From Polynucleobacter brandtiae (GTDB lineage: Bacteria; Pseudomonadota; Gammaproteobacteria; Burkholderiales; Burkholderiaceae), in the NCBI RefSeq assembly GCF_002797575.1, contig NZ_PGTX01000001.1:620001-684000 (forward strand): a DNA stretch of 64,000 nucleotides, in the 5' to 3' direction. Positions 9,051-17,609 of the stretch are shown here, piece after piece. How positions within the stretch are numbered: position 1 is the first letter of the stretch; each line of letters begins with the position of its first letter. Under the pieces are notes generated by a model. That model ran no database searches. It was not told where the DNA came from and saw only the letters and a program-made list of their open reading frames with translations. The position numbers and the translations under genes are program-made.

Positions 9051-10340
9051 TTACCCCGCCATTGAAAAACGATTGGTTATTGTTGTACAACGCCCTTCAA
9101 TCAAAAAAACAATTTGGGCAATGATGGGGTGACTCCAACCCTTGGACTCAAATTTAGCCTGTAGTTCTTTAGCCAAATTGGGTAGTTCACTAGCAATCTC
9201 CAGCACTCTTCTTTTTAGTTGAGGCGCACCCAACTGGGCCGCTTCAGCCATCTGCACCCAATGACGTGCATGCAATTCATCAAAGCGATATTTACTACCA
9301 ATCTTCATAGCCATATTGGCACTCAGATCTGAGTAGACCGCCGTTGATAAAACATCATAAAGTGGGGCCAATTGAATTCCGCTTTGACTGTAGAGCAATG
9401 AAAAGTTCTTTGCATGAGCATCGTTATTGCCTACTAGGCAGTTAAAAATAATGTAATCCAGTAATCGCAATAAATTGGGAGCACTTGGAGTGGTTACTTT
9501 TCGAACCAGTGCAAATCCATCGGCAATGCTTGGGCCACCCTCATTCTGATATTTGAGCTCAGGCGCAACACCCAAGGCCTGACAGAAGTCCTCTTGATGC
9601 AATCGCCTTAACTGCCCATCTTCTAGAAAACGGTCATAACGCTCTACCAATAAGAATGTTTTATCTTTTGCGCGACCTATCTTGGTAGCGGCAGCATCAA
9701 ACTTTAACTCCCTAGCTAGAGCAAGACAAAATGCTTCGTTATAGACACTGCCATCAATGCCTGCTATTTCAGGCTTGAGAATGTACGAGCTTGGGATATT
9801 GTTTTTCGGCAGACCAATTTCAAAATGATTCAGGTCATCCTTGACTGGCACCTCCCTAACAACCACTGGCAGCTTCTCTTGAGCTCCAGCAAGCGAAAGT
9901 CTTAAGCCAGACTCTCCAGCAAGTAAGGGTCGCTTAGGTAGCTTCTCAAGCACCGCAAGTAATTGATCCTCATCTAGCCACTCTATAGACTCACTTGCAT
10001 GCGCCTCTGCTGGTGGTATTTGACCAGGCTCTAACAAAATCAAAGCACCTGCACACTCACCCCCAATGCCATCCAATAATGCAAAGTCATTCTTACTCGA
10101 TACTTTTAAGATGTTTGCGACTGCAGCGCGTTTATCACCCTCAGGCAATAGTCCAGCAAAAAAAGGTTTTGCGACTTTATCTTCAAAGGGCTCGGCACGT
10201 AAGGGCAGAGATTGAGAAAGCGGCTTAGCTTGGCTTGATTCCAAGCACTCAGGCAGGTACCGAAAAGATAGGTAACCTGCGTCCTGAGTGAGAACTCCTA
10301 CGCACTCGCCAAAAAACCAAACATTTAGCTCTCGAACCAT
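9051..10340 (-). CDS. hipA: HipA-family serine/threonine kinase toxin
   Basis: Complete 429-aa HipA-like kinase. An N-terminal HipA subdomain (about residues 1-100; VWFFGECVGVLTQD, FFAGLLPEG) is followed by the kinase core. The core has SLAGAQEKLPVV (residues 149-160, ATP-binding lysine 156), the catalytic NNDAHAKNFSLL around residues 303-314, and the LAPLYDVLST metal-binding motif. E. coli HipA phosphorylates glutamyl-tRNA synthetase and causes growth arrest; the target here is unknown. The ATG overlaps the hipB stop by one base (TAATG), so toxin follows antitoxin as in standard hipBA operons. The catalytic motifs look intact, unlike neighbouring island genes. Confidence 0.93.
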   Translation of the reverse strand: MVRELNVWFFGECVGVLTQDAGYLSFRYLPECLESSQAKPLSQSLPLRAEPFEDKVAKPFFAGLLPEGDKRAAVANILKVSSKNDFALLDGIGGECAGALILLEPGQIPPAEAHASESIEWLDEDQLLAVLEKLPKRPLLAGESGLRLSLAGAQEKLPVVVREVPVKDDLNHFEIGLPKNNIPSSYILKPEIAGIDGSVYNEAFCLALARELKFDAAATKIGRAKDKTFLLVERYDRFLEDGQLRRLHQEDFCQALGVAPELKYQNEGGPSIADGFALVRKVTTPSAPNLLRLLDYIIFNCLVGNNDAHAKNFSLLYSQSGIQLAPLYDVLSTAVYSDLSANMAMKIGSKYRFDELHARHWVQMAEAAQLGAPQLKRRVLEIASELPNLAKELQAKFESKGWSHPIIAQIVFLIEGRCTTITNRFSMAG

Positions 10341-10591
10341 TAGCGCACTTCTTCTTGTTTATTGCTAATGAAGGAATCCATACCATCCATACTTAATACA
10401 CCGCCCAAGGCCTGAATCACCCTCAGAATATTTTCTAATCTGAGGGTAGATTTACCAGCCTCCAACTCAACGATGAACCTGACCCCCACATTGGCAGCCA
10501 GTGCCAGTTGCGGTTGAGTTAGTTTCAAGCGCTTGCGTGTCTCACGCACCAAGCGGCCTAGATCTAGAGAGTTTTGAATTTGTGTACTCAT
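10340..10591 (-). CDS. hipB: HipB-family antitoxin, XRE-type repressor
   Basis: An 83-aa DNA-binding antitoxin with one helix-turn-helix (about residues 10-65: LVRETRKRLKLTQPQLALAA, then FIVELEAGKSTLRLENILRV). It should bind HipA and autorepress the operon at the TTCC-N6-GGAA sites upstream. The C-terminal tail (MDSFISNKQEEVR) is short. The stop codon overlaps the hipA start. The HTH resembles E. coli HipB in length and layout. Confidence 0.93.
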   Translation of the reverse strand: MSTQIQNSLDLGRLVRETRKRLKLTQPQLALAANVGVRFIVELEAGKSTLRLENILRVIQALGGVLSMDGMDSFISNKQEEVR

Positions 10592-10595
10592 ATTT

Positions 10596-10613
10596 ATTTC
10601 CTTATCGGGAAAT
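10596..10613. promoter_or_regulatory. hipBA operator 1 (proximal)
   Basis: Inverted repeat ATTTCC-N6-GGAAAT, just before the hipB start and overlapping the -10 box. It is similar in form to the TATCC-N8-GGATA HipB operators of E. coli. Confidence 0.75.
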
Positions 10614-10640
10614 TTTACTGTAATCTGCCTATTTTTTCAA
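10612..10640 (-). promoter_or_regulatory. hipBA promoter
   Basis: On the minus strand, TTGAAA (10635-10640) and TAAAAT (10612-10617) are separated by exactly 17 nt. Operator 1 overlaps the -10 box, and operator 2 lies just upstream of the -35 box, an arrangement suited to autorepression by HipB. Confidence 0.7.
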
Positions 10641-10644
10641 CATA

Positions 10645-10662
10645 ATTTCCTGATCGGGAAAT
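10645..10662. promoter_or_regulatory. hipBA operator 2 (middle)
   Basis: Inverted repeat ATTTCC-N6-GGAAAT, centred exactly 49 bp from operator 1 and lying immediately upstream of the -35 box. Confidence 0.75.
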
Positions 10663-10693
10663 TTATTGAATTATTGCTTGAATTATAGGCATA

Positions 10694-10711
10694 TATTCCC
10701 GATCGGGAAAT
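10694..10711. promoter_or_regulatory. hipBA operator 3 (distal)
   Basis: Palindromic core TTCCCGATCGGGAA within the same TTCC-N6-GGAA pattern, again centred exactly 49 bp from operator 2. It is the most symmetric of the three sites. Confidence 0.75.
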
Positions 10712-11184
10712 ATCATCTTACCTAACTTCTACTCACCCATAAGAGTCGAAGCCCTCTAGTTTTACGAAGAATATGCGGATTTACTGACAATAACATCAAT
10801 TATTAGCAGTTTTATTGACATATCACCTTCGATTGGTGACATGTCATCAATACCTTAAATCCCCATGTTGCCCAAATGGTGAGTAATCCGATCCATGGGA
10901 TTACCTGCACAAGCCAATGGCGCCACCACCTCTCAAGTTCAAGCCTAAATAGGCGAACGTTATGATTTGCAAGACTAGGGGGTCAGCCTTTAGATTGCCT
11001 TATAGATGGACTCAATTATGATTTGCCACTGCTCAGGTTGAATGGTTTGCACGAGGACCTACATATAAAACGGTTCTACATATATTTGCTAAAACAGACA
11101 GCCTTATCAATCTGATCGATTTCATCAGAGCAGGCATTTAAAGTCTTGAGCATTTATAACTTTGCCTCTGATACTGACCCTAAT
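10712..11184. other. Island right-hand segment without an intact gene
   Basis: No convincing complete gene. A hairpin-forming inverted repeat lies at 10816-10846 (TGACATATCACC / GGTGACATGTCA, 7-nt loop). On the minus strand, 10812-10982 is an open frame of about 56 codons without a clear start; it has a Trp-rich, membrane-like stretch (VQVIPWIGLLTIWATWGF). Just upstream, 10990-11058 is open and reads VLVQTIQPEQWQIIIESIY. These look like remains of protein-coding DNA, but neither could be assigned to a family. Confidence 0.45.
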
Positions 11185-11225
11185 TAACCTCACCCACCAG
11201 GATGGCGTTTTACTTTATGGATAAA
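11185..11225. repeat. Right flanking direct repeat of the ssrA island
   Basis: Partner of 8408-8448 (36/41 by hand). The substitutions weaken the terminator stem here (GGGTGG has become GGATGG), so this copy is probably not an efficient terminator. It marks the likely right boundary of the island, just 27 bp before the ilvD-like gene. Confidence 0.75.
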
Positions 11226-11252
11226 ATAACGTCAATTAACTGCCTAGCCTGG

Positions 11253-13013
11253 TCAACACTTTGGTATTTTGCCCACCATTTTTGCCGCCCTTAAAAAATC
11301 AAAGTCGATACCCTGATCTGCTTGAGTAACGGTATCTAAAAATAATTTAAGGTAGCCGCGCTCTGCAGTAGGCTCAATAATCGGATTATCTTTTGTGCGT
11401 TGCTCCAGCTCTTCATTCGATATGAGTAAGCTGATCTCACGGTTTTTCACGCTTAACCGGATAAGGTCGCCATTCTTTACCTGCGCCAAGGGCCCGCCAA
11501 TAGCAGCCTCTGGAGTGACGTGCAAAACGATTGTTCCAAAGGCGGTACCACTCATACGCCCATCTGAAATTCTCACAATATCTTTGACGCCAGCACGCGC
11601 CAACTTCAGTGGAATGGGAATATATCCCGCCTCTGGCATACCAGGTGCACCTTTAGGGCCAATATTTTTTAAGACCAAAATGTCATCGGCTGTTACATCC
11701 AACTCAGGACTATCAATTCGGTTTGCCAGGTCTTCCGAATTCTCAAAGACAACTGCGCGCCCCTCATGCTCCATCAATCTTTCATCAGCAGCAGACTGCT
11801 TGATGATGGCTCCCCCAGGCGCTAAATTACCATGCAATACAGCAATACTGCCGCGAGGATAAATCGGGTTATCTAACTTGCGCACGACGTCCTGCTTGAA
11901 GCTTGGTGGCGCTGCATCAATCTCTTCGCCTAAAGTACGGCCAGTGACTGTCATTGCATCGAGCTTTAATAAGGGCTTAAGTTCGCGCAAGAGTGTAGTC
12001 ATACCACCTGCATCATGGAAATTTTCCATGTAGTGATCACCTGAAGGCTTGAGGTCTACCAATACTGGGGTTTCATTACCCATTCTATCGAGGGCATCCA
12101 AGTCAATCTCAAGGCCCATACGACCTGCAATGGCAGCCAAGTGAACAATTCCATTGGTTGATCCGCCGATAGCCAAAAGAACACGCATCGCATTCTCAAA
12201 TGCATCCGCAGTCAGCACTTTGTCGATAGTGACACCATCTTTAGCCATTTGCACAGCGCGAGTGCCCGTCTCTTCAGCAATACGAATGCGATCTGCGGTT
12301 ACTGCAGGTGGAGTTGCCCCACCGGGCACTGTCATCCCCAATGCCTCAGCAATACAAGCCATCGTACTGGCGGTACCCATCACAGAGCAAGTTCCCACGC
12401 TCGCAACAAGCTGATCATTTACCTCATCTTTTTCTACTTCATCAATCTCACCTGCGCGAAACTTACCCCAATAGCGGCGGCAGTCAGTACAAGCTCCAAC
12501 ACGCTCACTACGATGTGAGCCTGTCAACATAGAGCCAGTAATTAGCTGAATAGCGGGAAGCCCAGCAGATGCTGCACCCATCATCTGCGCAGGAACCGTT
12601 TTGTCACATCCACCAATCATGACAACGGCATCCATTGGCTGAGCACGCAGCATTTCTTCCGTATCCATCGACATCAGATTGCGTAAATACATACTGGTTG
12701 GAGCGGCAAAACTTTCATGAATCGAGATTGTCGGAAAATCCATCGGTAATCCACCGGCCAACATCACACCACGCTTTACTGCCTCAATTAATTGCGGCAT
12801 ATTGCCATGACAAGGATTGTATGAGCTACCCGTATTAATGATGCCAATGACAGGGCGATCAAGCGCACTATTGGTAAAGCCTGCACCTTTAATAAACGCT
12901 TTACGCAAAAATAAAGAAAATCCTTTATCACCATAGCTTGTTAAGCCCTTACGTAAACCACTTGCAGGGGCTATTTTTTGCTCTGAGTTATCTTTTTTAT
13001 CTTTGCTTGTCAT
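11253..13013 (-). CDS. IlvD/Edd-family dehydratase (dihydroxy-acid or sugar-acid dehydratase)
   Basis: Iron-sulfur dehydratase of 586 aa. Conserved features are GIINTGSSYNPCHGN with a cluster cysteine near residue 68, MIGGCDKTVPAQMMG, GTCSVMGTASTMAC, and the C-terminal ISDGRMSGTAFGTIVLHV and EPTAERGYLKLFLDTV. These residues suit a [2Fe-2S] enzyme with a Mg site. The ACTDCRRYW stretch and overall form suggest the branch acting on sugar acids such as L-arabonate rather than housekeeping ilvD, but substrate cannot be settled by eye. A Bug binding protein lies 27 nt upstream in the same direction, implying uptake and dehydration of the same acid. Confidence 0.87.
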   Translation of the reverse strand: MTSKDKKDNSEQKIAPASGLRKGLTSYGDKGFSLFLRKAFIKGAGFTNSALDRPVIGIINTGSSYNPCHGNMPQLIEAVKRGVMLAGGLPMDFPTISIHESFAAPTSMYLRNLMSMDTEEMLRAQPMDAVVMIGGCDKTVPAQMMGAASAGLPAIQLITGSMLTGSHRSERVGACTDCRRYWGKFRAGEIDEVEKDEVNDQLVASVGTCSVMGTASTMACIAEALGMTVPGGATPPAVTADRIRIAEETGTRAVQMAKDGVTIDKVLTADAFENAMRVLLAIGGSTNGIVHLAAIAGRMGLEIDLDALDRMGNETPVLVDLKPSGDHYMENFHDAGGMTTLLRELKPLLKLDAMTVTGRTLGEEIDAAPPSFKQDVVRKLDNPIYPRGSIAVLHGNLAPGGAIIKQSAADERLMEHEGRAVVFENSEDLANRIDSPELDVTADDILVLKNIGPKGAPGMPEAGYIPIPLKLARAGVKDIVRISDGRMSGTAFGTIVLHVTPEAAIGGPLAQVKNGDLIRLSVKNREISLLISNEELEQRTKDNPIIEPTAERGYLKLFLDTVTQADQGIDFDFLRAAKMVGKIPKC

Positions 13014-13040
13014 GGCATATTCTTTGCTTTTAAAATAAAC

Positions 13041-14030
13041 TTACTCGGCCTTAATATCAGCCTCTTTAATTACTTTTTCCCAGCGCTTAACTTCTGCGGC
13101 TAACAACAATGCAGATTGCTTTGGATTGGTTGGTGCAGCAGCATAAACACCCTGCTTTAAGAATGCTTCCTTAACTTCTGGATTAACTAGCAGTGTAGCA
13201 ATCACTGCATTCAATTGGTTGATGATGGCAACGGGTGTACCTACCGGAGCTAACACACCAAAAGTAGAACTTACCTCCAAAGCAGGCATGCCCGACTCAG
13301 CGGTAGTAGGCACATCCGGCAGCATTGAAATTCGCTTAGATGTAGTCACCGCTAGTGGACGTAGCTGCCCCGCGTTAATAAAAGGCAATGCAGCAGGAAC
13401 GGTTTCCACCATCATATTGACCTGTCCCGCCACTAAATCCGTCATGGCCGGGCCACTACCTTTATAGGGAATGTGTGTGATTTTAATTTGCGCCTCTTTT
13501 TGGAAAATCTCTGCCCCCATACGTTGTGGCGCACCAGCACCAGATGAAGCGTAATTGAGCCTATCGGGATTAGCTTTTGCATAATCAACTAAGCCTTTTA
13601 ATGTCCTTACTGGGACATTAGGATTAACGACCACGACCAACGGAACAGAGCCTACGATCATGACAGGAGTAAAGTCCTTCAGAATATCGTAGCGCAGTTT
13701 TCCTTTTTCTAACGTAGCCATAGTTGAATGGGAGGTAACCGCACCCATTAGAAGTGTGTAGCCATCAGGGCTCGACTTCGCTACTGCTTCTGCCCCAATG
13801 TTACCGCCAGCACCCCCACGATTATCTACAAGCACTTGTTGGCCCAATGCGTCGCCCAGATTCTTAGCCAGAATACGGCCGATAACATCTGTAGCGCCGC
13901 CTGGAGGATAAGGAACAATTAGCTTAATTGGCTTATCCGGATAAGCCGCATGAGCCACTCCATTTAATCCAATGACTAAGGCGCAATATAGGATGATGCG
14001 ACCAGCCTTACTAAATGAGAAAGTAAACAT
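13041..14030 (-). CDS. Bug/TctC-family periplasmic binding protein
   Basis: Extracytoplasmic receptor of the tripartite tricarboxylate transporter family, 329 aa from the ATG at 14030. That start has a GGAGAC ribosome-binding site and is preferred over the ATG at 14051. A signal peptide ends VAHA. Family motifs are [24 protein letters not shown], a [17 protein letters not shown] loop, DGYTLLMG, and [19 protein letters not shown]. It binds a small carboxylate, probably the substrate family of the dehydratase downstream. No TctA/TctB membrane genes are nearby. Confidence 0.92.
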   Translation of the reverse strand: MFTFSFSKAGRIILYCALVIGLNGVAHAAYPDKPIKLIVPYPPGGATDVIGRILAKNLGDALGQQVLVDNRGGAGGNIGAEAVAKSSPDGYTLLMGAVTSHSTMATLEKGKLRYDILKDFTPVMIVGSVPLVVVVNPNVPVRTLKGLVDYAKANPDRLNYASSGAGAPQRMGAEIFQKEAQIKITHIPYKGSGPAMTDLVAGQVNMMVETVPAALPFINAGQLRPLAVTTSKRISMLPDVPTTAESGMPALEVSSTFGVLAPVGTPVAIINQLNAVIATLLVNPEVKEAFLKQGVYAAAPTNPKQSALLLAAEVKRWEKVIKEADIKAE

Positions 14031-14135
14031 TTTGTCTCCAGTTGATATCATTATTTTTATAAGCTCAATATACTAAACTTTAGCAATCAAAATACTTGAG
14101 CAAACTCAACTTTAACTACATTATGGAAAAAAGCC

Positions 14136-14561
14136 ATGTCTAGCAACGTTCAACCATTTCACCTAGCTTTTCCAGTAAATGACCTAGAAGCAGCCCGCCA
14201 TTTTTATGGGGAAACTCTAGGCTGTGATGAAGGTCGAAGCTCTGAGGAGTGGATTGATTTTGACTTTTTTGGCCACCAACTTGTTGCTCACCTTGCACCA
14301 GAAGAGTGTGGGCACGCAAGTGCAAATGAAGTGGACGGGCAACAGGTGCCTGTAAAACACTTTGGAGTTGTGTTAACAATGCCAGACTGGCATGCTCTAG
14401 CCAAGCGCTTACAAGCCGCTAATATGAAATTCATCATCGAGCCACAAATTCGCTTTCAGGGAAAAGTGGGCGAGCAGGCAACGATGTTTTTCTTGGATCC
14501 TGCTGGTAACGCATTGGAGTTCAAGGCATTCGAAGACCCAAGTCAACTATTTGCTAAATAA
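14136..14561 (+). CDS. VOC-family (glyoxalase/dioxygenase-like) protein
   Basis: A 141-aa vicinal-oxygen-chelate fold protein. It begins [21 protein letters not shown] (residues 8-28, potential metal histidine) and ends with [17 protein letters not shown], the typical second-half metal glutamate. The middle holds VAHLAPEE and KHFGVVL. Its single pair of beta-alpha-beta-beta-beta modules suggests a dimeric lyase, isomerase or binding protein; the reaction is unknown. It diverges from the Bug gene at 14030, with about 105 nt between. Confidence 0.88.
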   Translation: MSSNVQPFHLAFPVNDLEAARHFYGETLGCDEGRSSEEWIDFDFFGHQLVAHLAPEECGHASANEVDGQQVPVKHFGVVLTMPDWHALAKRLQAANMKFIIEPQIRFQGKVGEQATMFFLDPAGNALEFKAFEDPSQLFAK

Positions 14562-14608
14562 ACTAGGGCGAGGAAATCCGAGGATCCCTCACCTCCCCAG
14601 ATAATATT

Positions 14609-16672
14609 TCAGAAGAATTGATAACTCATACCCGCCTGAAAATTCAAAGGTGCGCCCGCAAAAATACCATCTGGACTTCTACTGTAAATAAAGCGCTTAT
14701 TAAATAAATTATTAATCACTCCAAACACTTTCCAATGTTTGTTGACCGCATAATTTGCAGTCCAGTTAACCGTAACTACTGCAGGTATCTCGCCTAAGGT
14801 GCCAATAGTATTAGATGCCACCGTATTTGCTGAATCAGGAAACTGTGAATCAATGTAGTTCACGCTGAGCAAGGTGTTAAATCCATTGCGCTGATAATTT
14901 AATCCTAAATTTGAAATGAGTTTAGGTGTGTAGGGTATGCGCTTACCATCCACTCCAATAGAAGAGCTACCAACATACTTTGCAACGGGAATATAGGTTG
15001 CATTACCATTGACACTCCATCCGGCACCCAACAAAAGTCCCAATGCCAACTCGGCACCCTGATGTAAGCTTTTTCCACCATTGGCTTTGTTGATCCCCAT
15101 TGCTAAGCTTTGATTCACAATCTGATTGCTGAAGTTCATACTAAAAACTGCAGCGTCATAAGTAAAGCTTGGATTTTTTCCCCTTAAGCCTAATTCCATA
15201 TTGGTCGATCGCTCAGGATCCAGCTGCTGATCAACCCCCTGCTCACTGACTGCAGTAGCAAGTTGTGCAGGAGCAAATCCCTTGTAGATGCTGGAATACA
15301 ACTGAAGATCAGGAGTCACTTGCAGGGTGGCGCCAATCTGCGGAATTGTTTCTACATTTTTGGCGCCACCGCTTTTTTCAGTAAGCACGTTATTTCGGGT
15401 CTGGTTATAGCTTTCTACCCGTATGCCCGGAATTACAGCAAAATCTTTAGTGATTAAAAACCGATTCTGGGCATATAACGCGACTGAATTTGCCTTATTT
15501 TCTTCGTGAGTAGTAATTCTTCCTGATCTAGCCAGGCTAGTCGATGCCAACATCTGATTGGACTGCGTCTCAGTATGCAATCGCACTCCGAGCTCCGCCT
15601 CATTTCGAAGGCCAAATGCTTTAAATGCATGCATGAGACGAGAATCTATACCCAACATCTGAAACTCTCGATTACGTCCGAACATACATTCGGAGCTGCC
15701 GTTGCATGGCTTAAAAATAGTCCCGTCAGCCGAGCGAGAGCTGATACTCTGGCGCCAAAAATCACGCCCCAGCTTACTCCAATAGACTAATGTATTGAGT
15801 TTGGCATCAGGACTCATATCCCAAGAGTGATTTAAATCCACCGCATTTCTCTGAGTAACAAAACTATCGTTTGGTGCAGGATTTGATGATGTTCTATTGT
15901 TATATTGATTGGGCCTCAATCCTACATAAGAAATATTAATATCATTATCGTAATGAGTGTATTTCAAGCTCATCCATTGATTTTTGGCAATACTCATGCC
16001 GCCCTTAAAAAGAATGTCGGTCATCTCATACCCATTACTCTGATAACTATTCGATTCAGACTTAATTACATTCAGACCAGCAATAGCGCCATTGGATTCC
16101 GATTTACCGCCAGCCTCAATTTGCGCTAAGCGATACCCATAGTTACCAGCTTTAGCAGTTACTTTAAAACCCTCTTCCGGTGTTTTAGTCAGATAATTAA
16201 CAACACCGCCAATATTGGACGGGCCATACTGCAACCCAGATGCACCCTTTAATACCTCAATACCACTCATCCGATCTACCGGTGGGCTGTAATAGGAGGC
16301 GTTGGAAATAAATAAACTGGGGTGTATCGGCGCACCATCCTCTAAAAGTAATACTTTTTGACTTCGACCTGGATTCAACCCCCGAATGCCAATATTTGGA
16401 ATTGCGCCAAGAGCACCCTCATCACCTCGAACATGGACTCCAGGAACGGTCTTTAAGGCATCTTGCAATGAAAGTGGCTGGAGAATTTCCAACTGCTTTT
16501 GATTGATGATGTCGACTGTCCCCGGAATTTTTGATAGCGCATTTACTTCTTTACCCACAATATCAATTCTAGGCAGATCCATTTCCTGAGCATTGGCGCA
16601 TGTCAATGCCGAGCATCCAAGGGCCAATGCCAATCTTGGTGCCCATGCTAATTTCTGTAACTTCATATGCAA
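14609..16672 (-). CDS. TonB-dependent outer membrane receptor (FecA/haem-siderophore type)
   Basis: Outer membrane active-transport receptor of 687 aa. A signal peptide ends CANA. The TonB box region (LPRIDIVGKEV) comes next, then a plug domain (about residues 45-160: TVDIINQKQLEIL, GIRGLNPGRSQKVLLLEDG, IEVLKGASGLQYGPSNIGGVVN). The rest is a 22-strand barrel ending with an aromatic residue (AGMSYQFF). The plug most resembles the ferric-citrate/siderophore class; adjacency to hemP makes haem or a ferric chelate plausible. It is downstream of tonB and hemP in one minus-strand operon with a Fur-like site, so iron-regulated expression is likely. Confidence 0.93.
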   Translation of the reverse strand: MHMKLQKLAWAPRLALALGCSALTCANAQEMDLPRIDIVGKEVNALSKIPGTVDIINQKQLEILQPLSLQDALKTVPGVHVRGDEGALGAIPNIGIRGLNPGRSQKVLLLEDGAPIHPSLFISNASYYSPPVDRMSGIEVLKGASGLQYGPSNIGGVVNYLTKTPEEGFKVTAKAGNYGYRLAQIEAGGKSESNGAIAGLNVIKSESNSYQSNGYEMTDILFKGGMSIAKNQWMSLKYTHYDNDINISYVGLRPNQYNNRTSSNPAPNDSFVTQRNAVDLNHSWDMSPDAKLNTLVYWSKLGRDFWRQSISSRSADGTIFKPCNGSSECMFGRNREFQMLGIDSRLMHAFKAFGLRNEAELGVRLHTETQSNQMLASTSLARSGRITTHEENKANSVALYAQNRFLITKDFAVIPGIRVESYNQTRNNVLTEKSGGAKNVETIPQIGATLQVTPDLQLYSSIYKGFAPAQLATAVSEQGVDQQLDPERSTNMELGLRGKNPSFTYDAAVFSMNFSNQIVNQSLAMGINKANGGKSLHQGAELALGLLLGAGWSVNGNATYIPVAKYVGSSSIGVDGKRIPYTPKLISNLGLNYQRNGFNTLLSVNYIDSQFPDSANTVASNTIGTLGEIPAVVTVNWTANYAVNKHWKVFGVINNLFNKRFIYSRSPDGIFAGAPLNFQAGMSYQFF

Positions 16673-16750
16673 TCTCCAGTGATAAAAATAAAAAATCGCT
16701 GGCTATTGGCATATCAATATACTTTTTGCTGGCTAAAAATAAATTTAAAA

Positions 16751-16927
16751 TTATTTAGTCAAGATAAGCTTTCTTAGCTTGGTAATACTTAGCTGATACC
16801 TGTGACCCTCATGCAGAATGATGATCGATCGATCGTTTCCCATTAGAGAGGTACTTTGGATTACCCTACCCCAAGTATCTTTAGACGCATTAGATGTTAC
16901 TTTCAATGCGGGTATGTTATGACTCAA
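16751..16927 (-). CDS. hemP: HemP-family haemin uptake protein with TTG start
   Basis: A 58-aa protein. From TTG 16927 it reads LSHNIPALKV, then WGRVIQSTSLMGNDRSIII, HEGHRYQLSITKL, and ends RKLILTK. The pattern 'S..L..G....I.H.G..Y.L..T...KLILTK' is the HemP domain. The start is chosen from a GGAG ribosome-binding site (16935-16938) seven bases upstream; there is no suitable ATG. It begins two bases after the tonB stop and lies 78 nt before the TonB-dependent receptor. HemP proteins accompany haem or iron uptake genes and in Burkholderia act in regulating them. Easily missed because of its size and start codon. Confidence 0.85.
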   Translation of the reverse strand: MSHNIPALKVTSNASKDTWGRVIQSTSLMGNDRSIIILHEGHRYQLSITKLRKLILTK

Positions 16928-16928
16928 C

Positions 16929-17561
16929 TTAGGTCTCCAGGGTAAAGTGGATTGGGAGGCGATAACACTCGGGGGTACCTGATCCTCTCGACCCTAAGGT
17001 AGAAAATCTCCACTCTTTGATTGTTTCTAAAGCAGCATGATCTAGCCGTGAAAATCCTGAGCTTTTCACTAATGTAAGCCCGTCAACTAAGCCCTGGTGA
17101 TTGATGCACATCTTTAGCTCAACAAAGCCCTGTTCACCCATACGCCTGCTAGCTATCGGATAAGGTGGCTGAGGATTTGCCAGAATGCCACGCTGACTCA
17201 ATGGGATATTAGTGTTTGAGGAGATTGCTGGCGCAGTAGACTCTGCCACAACATCTACAGTTGGGCTAGTAGATTCTATTTTTTGATGACTAAAAGCCAT
17301 CGGCGCACCGAACACCTTAGTAGCGCGATCGACCGATTGTTTAATTCGTCGATTTTCAGGAGACGACCTTAAAGCGCTCTTTGAAGAATTCTCTCGAGTA
17401 AGACCCAAAGAAATGACTTGTTCTGTGAACTTATCTACGCCACTATTTTTAAATGATGCAGCAAACCCCAAAATACTCAAGTGAATTGCAGTAACAACCG
17501 CAATCAGAGTGATTGAGGTATCACCATTAAAAGCACTACTCCAATACCTTAACAACGTCAT
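16929..17561 (-). CDS. tonB: TonB-family energy transducer
   Basis: A 210-aa inner-membrane anchored TonB-like protein. One N-terminal transmembrane helix (ITLIAVVTAIHLSILGFAAS) is followed by a Ser/Thr-rich periplasmic linker with little proline. The C-terminal TonB domain starts at NPQPPYPIASRRMGEQGFVE and includes ALETIKEWRF. The frame is open further upstream to 17636, but that extension would translate through the Fur-box-like site. The start is therefore set at ATG 17561, although its ribosome-binding site is weak. It should couple the proton motive force to the receptor encoded downstream; exbB and exbD are not in this window. Confidence 0.85.
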   Translation of the reverse strand: MTLLRYWSSAFNGDTSITLIAVVTAIHLSILGFAASFKNSGVDKFTEQVISLGLTRENSSKSALRSSPENRRIKQSVDRATKVFGAPMAFSHQKIESTSPTVDVVAESTAPAISSNTNIPLSQRGILANPQPPYPIASRRMGEQGFVELKMCINHQGLVDGLTLVKSSGFSRLDHAALETIKEWRFSTLGSRGSGTPECYRLPIHFTLET

Positions 17562-17590
17562 ACCTACGCCCGCCCTACATAGTTTTAAAT

Positions 17591-17609
17591 GATAATGATT
17601 CTCATCTAT
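17591..17609. promoter_or_regulatory. Fur-box-like site upstream of tonB-hemP-receptor operon
   Basis: GATAATGATTCTCATCTAT matches 14 of 19 positions of the Fur consensus GATAATGATAATCATTATC when read on the minus strand. It lies about 30 nt before the tonB start. It suggests iron repression of the operon. Confidence 0.7.

Larger units (their letters stand above)
8408..11225. mobile_element. Decayed ssrA-associated genomic islet carrying hipBA
   Basis: A segment bounded by imperfect direct repeats immediately downstream of ssrA. In order it contains TGGGGGTAT repeats, the frameshifted 5' end of a tyrosine-integrase gene, a broken DUF2971 gene in the opposite direction, an intact hipA-hipB pair with its operators, and about 0.45 kb of unassigned sequence. 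The integrase being truncated and the repeats having diverged indicate an old, immobile remnant. No second copy of the tmRNA 3' end was found at the right side, so the exact attachment site is not resolved. Confidence 0.65.

Noticed and set aside
11185..11225. A second tmRNA 3' end as the right attachment site
   Set aside because: Only the terminator portion is repeated; no T-arm or CCA-bearing copy was found near the right boundary.
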